Of a stretch of DNA of 64,000 nt, positions 38,029-46,954 are shown piece after piece. The stretch comes from Arthrobacter pullicola (lineage in GTDB: Bacteria; Actinomycetota; Actinomycetes; Actinomycetales; Micrococcaceae). Every line of letters begins with the position of its first letter. Position 1 is the first letter of the stretch. Under the pieces are notes generated by a model. It was not told where the DNA came from and made no database searches. It saw only the letters and a program-made list of their open reading frames with translations. The stretch is from contig NZ_JACSQC010000004.1 of the NCBI RefSeq assembly GCF_014836875.1, positions 62,001 through 126,000 on the forward strand, read 5' to 3'. The translations under genes were made by a program, and so were the position numbers.

Positions 38029-38597
38029 TGACTGAGACCGTCACCAAGATCGTTCCCCGTCTGAAGACCCGCTACGCAGCGGAGATCAAGAAGACTCTGC
38101 AGGACGAGTTCAACTACGCAAACGTCAACCAGGTTCCGCGCCTCGTCAAGGTCGTCGTGAACATGGGTGTTGGAGATGCCGCCAAGGACTCCAAGCTCAT
38201 TGACGGTGCTGTGCGCGACCTGACCGCGATCACCGGCCAGAAGCCGCAGATCACCAAGGCACGCAAGTCGATCGCACAGTTCAAGCTGCGCGAAGGCATG
38301 CCGATCGGTGCGCACGCAACACTGCGCGGCGACCGCATGTGGGAATTCGTGGATCGCCTGGTCACCCTGGCACTTCCGCGTATCCGCGACTTCCGCGGCC
38401 TGAGCGGCAAGCAGTTCGACGGCAACGGCAACTACACGTTCGGTCTGACCGAACAGTCGATGTTCCACGAAATCGATCAGGACAAGATCGACCGCGTACG
38501 CGGCATGGACATCACCGTGGTCACCACCGCCAAGACCGATGACGAGGGACGCGCGCTGCTCAAGGCGCTCGGCTTCCCGTTCAAATCCGAAGATTAA
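38028..38597 (+). CDS. rplE: 50S ribosomal protein L5
   Basis: L5, the 5S rRNA-binding protein of the central protuberance. 189 residues, with [20 protein letters not shown] near 38-57 and [18 protein letters not shown] near the C terminus. The next gene is rpsH after 83 nt; no rpsN is present between them, unlike most bacteria. Confidence 0.98.
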   Translation: MTETVTKIVPRLKTRYAAEIKKTLQDEFNYANVNQVPRLVKVVVNMGVGDAAKDSKLIDGAVRDLTAITGQKPQITKARKSIAQFKLREGMPIGAHATLRGDRMWEFVDRLVTLALPRIRDFRGLSGKQFDGNGNYTFGLTEQSMFHEIDQDKIDRVRGMDITVVTTAKTDDEGRALLKALGFPFKSED

Positions 38598-38680
38598 TTA
38601 CTACGTAAAAGGTCTGTTGTGCGCCACCGGTAAAGCCGCGGCTGCAGCAGAAACCGTTACGAGGGAGGGCTAGAGCCCAC

Positions 38681-39079
38681 ATGACAATGACAGATCCTGT
38701 CGCAGACATGCTTACGCGTCTGCGCAATGCAAACTCGGCATACCACGATTCCGTGTCCATGCCTTACAGCAAGCTCAAGGCACGCGTTGCCGACATCCTG
38801 AAGGCCGAGGGCTACATCGCCGGCTGGAAGGAAGAAGAGGCTGAGGTTGGCAAGACGCTGACCCTGGACCTCAAGTTCGGTCCGAACCGTGAGCGCTCCA
38901 TCGCCGGCATCCGCCGCATCTCCAAGCCCGGCCTGCGTGTATACGCAAAGTCCACCAACCTGCCCCGCGTGCTCGGTGGCCTGGGTATCGCCATCCTGTC
39001 GACGTCGTCAGGTCTCCTGACCGACCGCCAGGCCGCCAAGAAGGGTGTGGGTGGGGAAGTCCTCGCCTACGTCTGGTAG
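38681..39079 (+). CDS. rpsH: 30S ribosomal protein S8
   Basis: S8, a central 16S rRNA binder and, in other bacteria, the spc-operon repressor. 132 residues; ATG at 38681 or 38687 ([17 protein letters not shown]). GAGGGAGGG lies upstream. The C-terminal [20 protein letters not shown] motif is intact. Confidence 0.98.
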   Translation: MTMTDPVADMLTRLRNANSAYHDSVSMPYSKLKARVADILKAEGYIAGWKEEEAEVGKTLTLDLKFGPNRERSIAGIRRISKPGLRVYAKSTNLPRVLGGLGIAILSTSSGLLTDRQAAKKGVGGEVLAYVW

Positions 39080-39097
39080 CAGGGAAGGGAAAGAAAA

Positions 39098-39634
39098 ATG
39101 TCACGTATTGGACGTCTGCCCATCTCTGTCCCCGCCGGAGTCGACGTTGCCGTTGATGGCAACAACGTTACGGTCAAGGGTGCCAAGGGAGAGCTGAGCC
39201 ACGTTGTGCCCAGCCCGATCACGGTTTCCCTGGACGAGAACACCATCACCGTCGCCCGCCCCAATGACGAGCGCGAATCCCGTTCCCTCCACGGCCTGAC
39301 CCGCACCCTGATCAGCAACATGATCACCGGTGTGACCGAAGGCTACAAGAAGGACCTGGAAATCGTTGGCACCGGTTACCGTGTGCAGGCCAAGGGCTCG
39401 GACCTCGAGTTCGCCCTCGGCTACAGCCACCCGGTTTCCGTGAAGGCTCCGGAGGGCATCACGCTCACCGTCACGGGCCCCACGAAGCTCACTGTTTCCG
39501 GCATTGACAAGCAGCAGGTGGGCGAGGTTTCCGCCAACATCCGCAAGCTGCGCAAGCCTGACCCCTACAAGGGCAAGGGCATTCGTTACGCCGGCGAGAT
39601 TGTCCGCCGCAAGGTCGGAAAGGCTGGTAAGTAA
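39098..39634 (+). CDS. rplF: 50S ribosomal protein L6
   Basis: L6, located near the sarcin-ricin loop. 178 residues, beginning [19 protein letters not shown] and ending in [28 protein letters not shown] precedes the ATG. rplR follows after two bases. Confidence 0.98.
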   Translation: MSRIGRLPISVPAGVDVAVDGNNVTVKGAKGELSHVVPSPITVSLDENTITVARPNDERESRSLHGLTRTLISNMITGVTEGYKKDLEIVGTGYRVQAKGSDLEFALGYSHPVSVKAPEGITLTVTGPTKLTVSGIDKQQVGEVSANIRKLRKPDPYKGKGIRYAGEIVRRKVGKAGK

Positions 39635-39636
39635 TC

Positions 39637-40020
39637 ATGGCCATCAGCATTAATAAGAAGCGCAATTCCAAGAGCAAGTCCGCTTCCCGGAGCCGCCGCC
39701 AGCTGCGGATCCGCAAGCGCATTGCCGGCACCGCGGCCCGTCCGCGCCTGGTCGTCAACCGCTCTGCCCGCCACGTATTCGTCCAGGTTGTCGATGACAG
39801 CCGCGGCGTGACCGTTGCATCCGCGTCGACCATGGAAGCAGATCTGCGCTCCATGGAGGCCGATAAGACTGCCAAGTCGAAGCGCGTCGGCGAGCTCGTT
39901 GCCGAACGTGCCAAGGCTGCCGGCGTCGAAGCCGTTGTGTTCGACCGCGGCGGCAACCGCTACCACGGCCGCATCGCGGCTGTCGCAGACGGCGCACGCG
40001 AAGGTGGGCTGGCACTGTGA
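39637..40020 (+). CDS. rplR: 50S ribosomal protein L18
   Basis: L18, a 5S rRNA binder. 127 residues, with a basic N terminus ([20 protein letters not shown]) and [20 protein letters not shown] at the end. The stop overlaps the GTG chosen for rpsE. Confidence 0.98.
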   Translation: MAISINKKRNSKSKSASRSRRQLRIRKRIAGTAARPRLVVNRSARHVFVQVVDDSRGVTVASASTMEADLRSMEADKTAKSKRVGELVAERAKAAGVEAVVFDRGGNRYHGRIAAVADGAREGGLAL

Positions 40021-40724
40021 CCGAGGTTAACAAGGAAAAGGAAAATCAGGTGACTGAAGCTACATCTGCTGAGGCAACTGAGACCAAGGAAACCGCTGCC
40101 GCAGGCACCGACGACCGCCGCGGCGGACGCCGGGGCGAGCAGCGCTCCGACCGTGGAGGCCGTGACCGCGGCGGACGCGGCGGACGCGACGGCGGACGTA
40201 ATGATGACAAGGACAAGTTCATTGAACGCGTCGTGACCATCAACCGCGTCGCCAAGGTTGTCAAGGGTGGTCGGCGCTTCAGCTTCACCGCCCTGGTTGT
40301 TGTCGGTGACGGCAACGGCATGGTCGGCGTTGGCTACGGCAAGGCAAAGGAAGTTCCCTCGGCTATCGCCAAGGCAGTCGAGGAAGCGAAGAAGTCCTTC
40401 TTCCGCGTTCCCCGCATTGCCGGCACCGTCCCGCACCTGGTGCAGGGCGAGGCAGCTGCTGGAGTTGTCCTGCTGCGTCCGGCTTCCCCGGGTACCGGCG
40501 TTATCGCCGGTGGTCCGGTCCGCGCCATCCTCGAGTGCGCCGGTATCCACGACGTGCTTTCCAAGTCGCTGGGTTCCTCCAACGCGATCAACATCGTGCA
40601 CGCCACGGTTGACGCACTGAAGCGCCTCGAAGAGCCCCAGGCAGTGGCAGCCCGCCGCGGCCTGCCGCTGGACGAAGTTGCTCCGGCAGCGATGATCCGC
40701 AACATGCAGAAGGCAGGTGCCTGA
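40017..40724 (+). CDS. rpsE: 30S ribosomal protein S5 with RG-rich extension
   Basis: S5, a decoding-fidelity protein. 235 residues from a GTG overlapping rplR; a second GTG at 40050, behind AAGGAAAAGGAAAA, would give 224 residues and is equally credible. The first 65 residues are an extra acidic, then Arg/Gly-rich segment ([19 protein letters not shown]), after which the normal S5 core begins ([20 protein letters not shown]). Confidence 0.97.
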   Translation: MTEVNKEKENQVTEATSAEATETKETAAAGTDDRRGGRRGEQRSDRGGRDRGGRGGRDGGRNDDKDKFIERVVTINRVAKVVKGGRRFSFTALVVVGDGNGMVGVGYGKAKEVPSAIAKAVEEAKKSFFRVPRIAGTVPHLVQGEAAAGVVLLRPASPGTGVIAGGPVRAILECAGIHDVLSKSLGSSNAINIVHATVDALKRLEEPQAVAARRGLPLDEVAPAAMIRNMQKAGA

Positions 40725-40936
40725 TGACTACTCCGAAGCGCGTTGCCGTCAGCTCGGCACAGCTGGAAATCACTCAGATTAAGTCCACCATCGGTGGTAA
40801 GCAGAATCAGCGCGACACGCTGCGTTCACTCGGTCTCAAGCGCATCGGCCACACGGTCGTACGCAGCGCTGATGCCGTGACCGTTGGCATGATCAACACG
40901 GTTCCGCACCTCGTGAAGGTTGAGGAGGCGAAGTAA
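40724..40936 (+). CDS. rpmD: 50S ribosomal protein L30
   Basis: L30, a small 50S protein. 70 residues, with [20 protein letters not shown] and the C-terminal [11 protein letters not shown]. The ATG overlaps the rpsE stop. The end of the gene (GAGGAGG) supplies the ribosome binding site for rplO. Confidence 0.98.
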   Translation: MTTPKRVAVSSAQLEITQIKSTIGGKQNQRDTLRSLGLKRIGHTVVRSADAVTVGMINTVPHLVKVEEAK

Positions 40937-40937
40937 C

Positions 40938-41393
40938 ATGGCCGAAGAAAACAAAGCTCTGAAGGTCCACCACCTGCGTCCCGCACCGGGTGCCAAGACG
41001 GCTAAGACCCGTGTTGGCCGCGGTGAAGGTTCCAAGGGTAAGACGGCAGGCCGCGGTACCAAGGGTACGGCTGCCCGCTACCAGGTCAAGGCCGGTTTCG
41101 CAGGCGGGCAGCTTCCGCTGCACATGCGCCTGCCGAAGCTGCGCGGCTTCAAGAACCCGTTCAAGGTTGAATTCCAGGTTGTAAACCTGGACAAGATCTC
41201 CGAACTGTTCCCCGAAGGCGGTGAGGTCACCGTTGAGGCCCTCGTTGCCAAGGGTGCCGTGCGCAAGAACCAGCCTGTCAAGGTTCTGGGCACCGGCGAC
41301 ATCACCGTCAAGGTTGATGTGAAGGCCGATGCCTTCTCCGCCAGCGCCGCAGAAAAGATCGCTGCAGCAGGCGGATCGGTTACGGCGCTCTAA
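40938..41393 (+). CDS. rplO: 50S ribosomal protein L15
   Basis: L15, a late-assembly 50S protein. 151 residues from the ATG at 40938, behind GAGGAGGCG. Gly/Lys-rich N-terminal segment ([20 protein letters not shown]). Two tandem hairpins follow, so transcription probably stops or is reduced before secY. Confidence 0.98.
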   Translation: MAEENKALKVHHLRPAPGAKTAKTRVGRGEGSKGKTAGRGTKGTAARYQVKAGFAGGQLPLHMRLPKLRGFKNPFKVEFQVVNLDKISELFPEGGEVTVEALVAKGAVRKNQPVKVLGTGDITVKVDVKADAFSASAAEKIAAAGGSVTAL

Positions 41394-41425
41394 AGCACCG
41401 TGACGGGAACGCATAATCTCCGTTA

Positions 41426-41452
41426 CCGGTGCCCGGTTCGTCCGGGCACCGG
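41426..41452 (+). terminator. First hairpin after rplO
   Basis: Perfect 11-bp stem (41426-41436 with 41442-41452) around a 5-nt loop, 32 nt after the rplO stop. No T run follows. It forms a tandem pair with the terminator at 41482. Confidence 0.6.
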
Positions 41453-41481
41453 GGCGGGTTATGCACTCCTTCTGCTGACCA

Positions 41482-41532
41482 CTTAGCTCCCGGTGGGCCG
41501 CGCGAGCGGCGCACCGGGAGCTAAGTGTTTTT
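41482..41532 (+). terminator. Intrinsic terminator between rplO and secY
   Basis: A perfect 14-bp stem (41482-41495 with 41512-41525) encloses an inner GCCGC-GCGA-GCGGC hairpin and is followed by TGTTTTT. A canonical rho-independent terminator, among the strongest in the window. Confidence 0.88.
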
Positions 41533-41570
41533 AACACGTCGGCAATCCCCGGTAACAGCTGTTGGTGCCG

Positions 41571-41602
41571 TTAACACAACAGCGGGTTTGAGCGGATAGA
41601 CT
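41571..41602 (+). promoter_or_regulatory. Candidate secY promoter
   Basis: TAGACT (41597-41602) is the -10 candidate; TTAACA (41571-41576) could be a -35 but the spacing (20 nt) is long. Position after the terminator pair and 62 nt before secY supports an independent promoter for secY-adk-map. Confidence 0.45.
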
Positions 41603-41664
41603 CAGTTTCTGTCACCAGTCCCGCCGGGACTCATTCACACTTCAGGATTACTTCAGGAGGACGC

Positions 41665-42978
41665 TTGCTTAGCGCTATTGGCCGGGCTTTCCGGACGCCA
41701 GACCTGCGACGCAAGCTGTTGTTTACGCTGGGAATCATCACTATTTTCCGCATGGGTGCGTTTATCCCGGCCCCTGGTGTTGACTACGGCAATGTGCAGC
41801 AGTGCTTGGCTCTTGGTGCCACCACAGGTGGCCTGTATGAGTTCGTGAACCTCTTCAGCGGCGGTGCCCTGCTGCAGGTCTCAGTCTTCGCCCTCGGCAT
41901 CATGCCGTACATCACCGCGAGCATCATCGTTCAGCTGCTCCGCGTCGTGATCCCGCACTTCCAGGCCCTCCATGAAGAAGGCCAGCAGGGGCAGTCCACG
42001 CTGACGCAGTACACGCGCTACCTCACCATTGCGCTGGGACTGCTGAACGCGACCACTGTTGTTTCCCTGGCCCGCTCCGGCGCGCTGTTCAACAACATGT
42101 GCGCCGTGCCGATCATCCCCGATGACAGCATCATGACCATCCTCCTGCTCATCATCACCCTGACGGCCGGCACCGGTCTGATCATGTGGATGGGCGAGCT
42201 GGTGACGGAAAAGGGCGTCGGCAACGGCATGTCCCTGCTCATCTTCACCTCGATCGTCGCGAGTTTCCCCAGCGCCCTCGGCGCTATCCTCTCGGCCCAG
42301 GGCTGGACCGTTTTCCTCGGCGTGATTGCGATCGGCATCGTCACCGTTGCCCTGGTGATCTTCGTTGAACAGTCCCAGCGCCGTGTCCCGGTCCAGTACG
42401 CCAAGCGCATGGTCGGACGGCGCACTGTTGGGGGAACCAACACCTACATCCCGATCAAGGTCAACATGGCCGGCGTGATCCCCGTGATCTTTGCGTCCTC
42501 CATGCTCTACCTGCCCTCGCTGCTGGCCCAGTTCAATACTCCATCCGACGGCACAGCTCCGCCGGAATGGGTGGTCTGGATCAACAACTACCTGACATCG
42601 GGCGACCACCCTCTCTACATGGCCGTGTACTTCCTCATGATCGTGTTCTTCACGTATTTCTACGTCTCGATCACGTTCAACCCCGAAGAAGTCTCGGAGA
42701 ACATGAAGAAGTACGGCGGATTCATTCCCGGCATCCGTGCCGGCCGCCCCACCGCCGAATACCTGCAGTACGTGCTTTCCCGCATTACCCTGCCCGGCGC
42801 CCTCTATTTGGGCCTTGTTGCCCTCATTCCGCTGATTGCCCTGGTGCTGGTCGGGGCAAACCAGAACTTCCCGTTCGGCGGAACCTCGATCCTCATCATG
42901 GTTGGTGTGGGTCTCGAGACGGTCAAACAAATTGACGCACAGCTTCAGCAACGTCACTACGAAGGGTTATTGCGATGA
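41665..42978 (+). CDS. secY: Preprotein translocase subunit SecY
   Basis: Channel-forming subunit of the Sec translocon, with about ten membrane helices over 437 residues. TTG start; the N terminus LLSAIGRAFRTPDLRRKLLF equals the usual MLSA...FRTPDLRRK. CAGGAGG ends only 4 nt before the start, closer than average. Plug and loop motifs such as FGGTSILIMVGVGLETVKQI are present. The stop overlaps adk (ATGA). Confidence 0.97.
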   Translation: MLSAIGRAFRTPDLRRKLLFTLGIITIFRMGAFIPAPGVDYGNVQQCLALGATTGGLYEFVNLFSGGALLQVSVFALGIMPYITASIIVQLLRVVIPHFQALHEEGQQGQSTLTQYTRYLTIALGLLNATTVVSLARSGALFNNMCAVPIIPDDSIMTILLLIITLTAGTGLIMWMGELVTEKGVGNGMSLLIFTSIVASFPSALGAILSAQGWTVFLGVIAIGIVTVALVIFVEQSQRRVPVQYAKRMVGRRTVGGTNTYIPIKVNMAGVIPVIFASSMLYLPSLLAQFNTPSDGTAPPEWVVWINNYLTSGDHPLYMAVYFLMIVFFTYFYVSITFNPEEVSENMKKYGGFIPGIRAGRPTAEYLQYVLSRITLPGALYLGLVALIPLIALVLVGANQNFPFGGTSILIMVGVGLETVKQIDAQLQQRHYEGLLR

Positions 42979-43547
42979 CACGACTGCTCATTATCGGGCC
43001 TCCCGGCGCCGGCAAGGGAACACAGGCCGCCCGGATCTCGGACCGCCTCGGAATCGCAGCCATCTCCACGGGTGACATCTTCCGGTCCAACGTGAAGAAC
43101 CTGACGCCCCTGGGTGTCGAGGCCAAGAAGTACATCGACGCCGGCAACTTTGTTCCCGACGAGGTCACGAACAATATGGTCCGGTCACGCCTGAAGGAAG
43201 ACGACGTCGCCGAAGGCTTCCTGCTCGACGGTTACCCGCGCACCACCGCACAGGTGGATGAACTCGATGACATCCTGGCCTCCGGCAACCAGAAGCTCGA
43301 CGCTGTCCTGCTGCTGACCGCCGACGACGAGGAACTCGTGTCGCGCCTGCTGAAGCGGGCGGAAATCGAAGGCCGCGCCGACGACAATGAAGAAGTCATC
43401 CGCCACCGTCTCGAGCTCTACAAGCAGCAGACGGCCGACGTCGTCGCCCGGTATGAGGAGCGCGGCATTGTCACCCGCGTCAACGGCCTGGGCGACATCG
43501 ACGAAGTCACCGAGCGCGTGATGCAGGCGCTCAAGGACCACAGCTAA
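42975..43547 (+). CDS. adk: Adenylate kinase
   Basis: Interconverts ATP and AMP with two ADP. 190 residues, the short form with a minimal lid and no zinc-binding cysteines. P-loop GPPGAGKGTQAA at 8-19; AMP-site ISTGDIFRSN and LLDGYPRTTAQVDEL. ATG overlaps secY. Classic secY-adk-map order. Confidence 0.98.
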   Translation: MTRLLIIGPPGAGKGTQAARISDRLGIAAISTGDIFRSNVKNLTPLGVEAKKYIDAGNFVPDEVTNNMVRSRLKEDDVAEGFLLDGYPRTTAQVDELDDILASGNQKLDAVLLLTADDEELVSRLLKRAEIEGRADDNEEVIRHRLELYKQQTADVVARYEERGIVTRVNGLGDIDEVTERVMQALKDHS

Positions 43548-43564
43548 AGATAGAAGGCGAGACG

Positions 43565-44386
43565 TTGGCCCAGCCGCGGATCCAGTACAAAACCAACGCA
43601 CAGATGCGCACCATGCGGGAAGCCGGCCTGGTGCTGATCAAGGCCCTCGACGCTGCGGTGGAAGCCGTTCGTCCGGGTATCACCACAGCGGAGCTCGACA
43701 AGGTCTTTGCCGCGGTGCTGGCTGAGGCCGGGGCCACGTCGAACTTCCTTGGCTACTACGGTTTCCCTGCGACGATCTGCACCTCAGTCAATGAGGAAGT
43801 CGTTCACGGCATCCCCGGTTCCCGCGTACTGGGCGAGGGCGACATCATCTCCATTGACGGTGGTGCGGTGGTTAACGGGTGGCATTCGGACTCGGCTAGG
43901 ACAGTTATCGTCGGTGCCGCTGATCCCGAGGATCAGCGGCTGTCCGATGTCACCGAGAATGCCATGTGGCACGGCATTGCGGCCGCAGCCAAAGGCAGGT
44001 TCGTAGGTGACATTGGCGCCGCCGTCGATGACTATGTGAGCAGTGTCCCGGGCAAGCCGCTGGGCATCCTTGAAGATTACGTCGGCCACGGTATCGGTTC
44101 GGAAATGCACCAGGCACCGGACGTGCTGAACTACCGGACCAGCCACCGCGGCCCGAAGCTCAAGCCCGGAATGTGTCTGGCCATTGAACCGATGCTGGTA
44201 CGCGGCGGGATCGAGACCAAGACGCTGGAAGACGACTGGACCGTTGTCACCACGGACGGGGCACGCTCCTGCCAGTGGGAACATTCCGTGGCTATCCACG
44301 AGAAGGGCATCTGGGTGCTGACCGCCCCCGACGGCGGTGCCTCCCGTCTGGCTCCGCTGGGTGTTACCCCGGTGCCGATTCCGTAG
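43565..44386 (+). CDS. map: Methionine aminopeptidase, type I
   Basis: Removes N-terminal Met from nascent proteins. 273 residues from TTG at 43565, behind AGAAGGCGAG. The five metal ligands are D98, D109, H175, E208 and E239, and H81 is the substrate-contact histidine, spaced as in the E. coli enzyme. No N-terminal zinc extension. Last gene of the secY unit; its end overlaps the tail of the minus-strand CtaG-like gene. Confidence 0.97.
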   Translation: MAQPRIQYKTNAQMRTMREAGLVLIKALDAAVEAVRPGITTAELDKVFAAVLAEAGATSNFLGYYGFPATICTSVNEEVVHGIPGSRVLGEGDIISIDGGAVVNGWHSDSARTVIVGAADPEDQRLSDVTENAMWHGIAAAAKGRFVGDIGAAVDDYVSSVPGKPLGILEDYVGHGIGSEMHQAPDVLNYRTSHRGPKLKPGMCLAIEPMLVRGGIETKTLEDDWTVVTTDGARSCQWEHSVAIHEKGIWVLTAPDGGASRLAPLGVTPVPIP

Positions 44387-45224
44387 CTGCAGCTGTTTTC
44401 GCGTTGAAGGGCCCGTTCCGCCGATTGGCGGAGCGGGCCCTTTGCGTGGTGCTGCCCCTTCGCCTGGCGCTTCGTCCGGGCGGTTTCCGGTACCACTGAA
44501 GGCACATCAGGAAAATGACCGCGATTTCCACCGCGCCCCCGGCGTAGTACAGGACCATCGCCCCGGCTTCGCCCTGCTCCGCTGTGATTCCTGCCGGAGG
44601 AGTGGCATACAGGGACTTGGCCAGGACATTGTGCGCGGCCATGGTCAGGACCAGGATGGCCGCACGCAGGCGGAGGGAAGCACGGTGCGGGTTCGGATCA
44701 CGGCCGATGAGCGCAGCGGTCCAGAGGTAGCCGGCGGCGGCCAGATGGAACGTCACCAGCCAGTGAACCGGCAGCTCGGTCCGCATGGCGTCGAAGAGCG
44801 GGGTGCGGAGCATCAGCACCATCCCGCCCATGGCCAGGACAGCCGCCGTGACCGGGTGGGCCAGGAAGCGGACCGGAATCGAGCGCAGAACCCTGACCAG
44901 GCGGCGGGTGGGAACGGGGTCCATAGTGCGCAGGGCCAGGGTCACCGGCCGGGAAATCACCAGCAGGAGAGGCCCCAGCATCCCGGCCAGGACGTGGGAC
45001 ACGGCCAGGAGGGTGAAGTTCCCATGGGCCTGGACCGGGAGCGGGCCGGCGGCCGTGACCAGCACTGCAGCGGTTCCGGCCGTGAACGCCACCGGACGGT
45101 AAACCGGCCAGACACCCGAGCGGGGTGAGAGCACGCCTGCCCAGTAGGCGGCGGCAGCTGCAGCCGCCGGAATCAGGAGCAGCAGGTCAACGGGCAGTCC
45201 GCCGGATTGGTGTGCGTGCAGCAT
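44364..45224 (-). CDS. CtaG-like cytochrome c oxidase assembly protein
   Basis: A 286-residue polytopic membrane protein of the actinobacterial CtaG family (cytochrome aa3 assembly, copper handling), with about seven membrane segments and conserved histidines in HGNFTLLAVSHVLAGMLGPL and VHWLVTFHLAAAGYLW. The basic C-terminal tail (about 250-286) reads through the map terminator and overlaps the end of map by 23 nt, so the real stop is unusual but open. Coupled to the upstream DUF2243 gene by TGATG. Function in copper delivery to oxidase is family knowledge, not seen here. Confidence 0.85.
   Translation of the reverse strand: MLHAHQSGGLPVDLLLLIPAAAAAAAYWAGVLSPRSGVWPVYRPVAFTAGTAAVLVTAAGPLPVQAHGNFTLLAVSHVLAGMLGPLLLVISRPVTLALRTMDPVPTRRLVRVLRSIPVRFLAHPVTAAVLAMGGMVLMLRTPLFDAMRTELPVHWLVTFHLAAAGYLWTAALIGRDPNPHRASLRLRAAILVLTMAAHNVLAKSLYATPPAGITAEQGEAGAMVLYYAGGAVEIAVIFLMCLQWYRKPPGRSARRRGSTTQRARSANRRNGPFNAKTAAATESAPG
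44407..44442. terminator. map terminator
   Basis: 16-bp stem with one G-U pair (44407-44422 with 44427-44442) and a GATT loop, 20 nt after the map stop. It lies within the 3' coding part of the converging CtaG-like gene. Confidence 0.8.
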
Positions 45225-45709
45225 CAGGCACTCGGACTGGCCGGAACCGCCGCACGGGTGCGGAAAAGCAGGAGGGCCCCGGCGGCCAGCAGCAGCACTG
45301 CCGCCAGATTCCAGATGAGGTCATAGGGCAGCAGCTCCACGCCATACCGGATTTGGTGGAGCGTGAGAACTTTGTGCTGGATGATGCCGTCGTAGAGCTG
45401 GAAGGCGCCGGTCCCCAGCAGGACAGCGCCCGTCCAGCGGACCGGAATGAGGCTGCGGTACCGGCGCAGGTCGGCGAACAGGAACAGGCCGGCTACGACG
45501 GCAAACCAGCCAAAAGCGTGAAACAACCCGTCTGAGAACAAGCCGGCTGCAGTCGTGGACTTGTCATAGAAGTGGTGCCACTGCAGGAGCTGGTGGAACA
45601 CGACCTCGTCCAGGAAAGCGGCGATGCCGATGCCCACGAGGACACCGGAAAGCAGATTCCTGCGGCGGGCCCGGCGGGCCCGGTCCTGGGACAAGCTTGC
45701 GGAATTCAT
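45224..45709 (-). CDS. DUF2243 membrane protein
   Basis: 161 residues with four predicted membrane helices. It carries the DUF2243 signatures: FLDEVVFHQLLQWHHFYD near residue 33 and LYDGIIQHKVLTLHQIRY near 106, both rich in His and Asp and likely metal-binding or redox-related. It overlaps the CtaG-like gene by one base. TAAGGT lies six bases upstream of the ATG on the minus strand, suggesting a leaderless transcript. Function unknown; pairing with CtaG hints at respiratory or copper metabolism. Confidence 0.85.
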   Translation of the reverse strand: MNSASLSQDRARRARRRNLLSGVLVGIGIAAFLDEVVFHQLLQWHHFYDKSTTAAGLFSDGLFHAFGWFAVVAGLFLFADLRRYRSLIPVRWTGAVLLGTGAFQLYDGIIQHKVLTLHQIRYGVELLPYDLIWNLAAVLLLAAGALLLFRTRAAVPASPSA

Positions 45710-45958
45710 CCCCAGACCTTAGCAAACCGGTGCCGCCGGAAGGCGCAGCCCGGGCGCACCCCAGCCGCGCGTCCAGGCCCTCTCCCCGCCACACGGAGCC
45801 CGCGTCCGTCACAAAATGAACGGCCGCTGAACGCGCACTGAAAGCTCGGGCAACTGCTTCTGAAGACTCGTTGAACCGGAGACTTTTCCTGAATTCTCCG
45901 GCGCCAGGAAACCTACGCTGAAGGCATCAACCACCTGCCGACGAAGGTTCTTCGCCCC
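45710..45958 (+). promoter_or_regulatory. Divergent promoter region before the ABC importer
   Basis: 249 nt between divergent genes. Inverted repeat CCGGAGA-N12-TCTCCGG (45876-45882 with 45895-45901) lies just upstream of a possible -10 TACGCT (45914-45919), so it is a candidate operator. No ORF supported. Confidence 0.4.
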
Positions 45959-46954
45959 ATGTCATCCACCACTTTGTCCCCGGCGCCGCCGGCCCGGCCA
46001 GGGATATCCGCACCCGCCAGCTCCGGCCCCGGGGGAGCAGCGCCAACGCTCCGGATCCGCCGGCCTGCCGGCAGGGCATCCCGGCGCCGCAGCAACTGGC
46101 TGCTGTTCCTCCTGCTGGCCGGCCCCAACATCGCGCTGCTGCTGGTCTTCACCTACAAGCCGCTGCTGCAGTCCCTCTACTTCTCCACCCTCCAGTGGAA
46201 CATCGGCTCCAGCATTGCCAGGCCGGTGGGAATCCGGAATTACACGGACTGGTTCACCGCATCCTCCACACCCCAGATCGTGGGCGTCACGGTCGTCTTC
46301 ACACTGGCCACGGTGGGCGGCGGGATGGTGATTGGGCTGCTCCTCGCGCTGCTGCTCAACAGCAGGCTGAAGCTCCGGGGCGCTGCCGGGACAATCATCG
46401 TCGCACCCTACGTTCTTTCGGGGGTTGCGGTTGGACTGCTCTGGCTGTTCGTCTTCGATCCGAACTTCGGTGTCACGTCCGCCCTGCTTCGGGCGCTCGG
46501 CATGCAGTCTCCGGACTGGTACAACGATCCGGGATCTGCACTGGCGATGGTGATCATCGTCTATCTCTGGAAGAACGCCGGCTACGTGGCCCTCATCTAT
46601 CTGGCCGGACTCCAGGCGATCCCCAAAGACCTGCTGGAAGCAGCGTCACTGGACGGCGCCGGGAAGGTCCGCAGCCTGTTCGGGATCGTCCTGCCGCTGC
46701 TCGGTCCCACTACGTTCTTCCTCTCAGTGACCACCCTGCTCAGCTCGCTGCAGTCCTTCGACATCATCCAGGCGATGACCAAGGGCGGACCGCTGGAAGG
46801 CACGACCACCATGATGTACCAGATCTACCAGGAGGGCTTCACCCACGGAACGGCGGGGTACTCGTCGGCGATTGCCACCGTCCTCTTCGTGGTGCTGCTG
46901 GCCATCACCCTCATCCAGCTCAAATTCGTCGAAAAGAAGGTCCACTACTCATGA
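45959..46954 (+). CDS. ABC sugar/glycerol-phosphate permease 1 (UgpA-like)
   Basis: Inner-membrane permease of the MalF/UgpA type, 331 residues. A roughly 45-residue Pro/Ala-rich cytoplasmic start precedes six membrane helices; the cytoplasmic EAA loop reads EAASLDGAGKVRSLFGIVLP. The product should pair with the next permease. First gene of a four-gene operon; the stop overlaps permease 2 (ATGA). Substrate is inferred from the phosphodiesterase at the operon end: glycerol-3-phosphate or glycerophosphodiesters. Another sugar remains possible. Confidence 0.88.
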   Translation: MSSTTLSPAPPARPGISAPASSGPGGAAPTLRIRRPAGRASRRRSNWLLFLLLAGPNIALLLVFTYKPLLQSLYFSTLQWNIGSSIARPVGIRNYTDWFTASSTPQIVGVTVVFTLATVGGGMVIGLLLALLLNSRLKLRGAAGTIIVAPYVLSGVAVGLLWLFVFDPNFGVTSALLRALGMQSPDWYNDPGSALAMVIIVYLWKNAGYVALIYLAGLQAIPKDLLEAASLDGAGKVRSLFGIVLPLLGPTTFFLSVTTLLSSLQSFDIIQAMTKGGPLEGTTTMMYQIYQEGFTHGTAGYSSAIATVLFVVLLAITLIQLKFVEKKVHYS

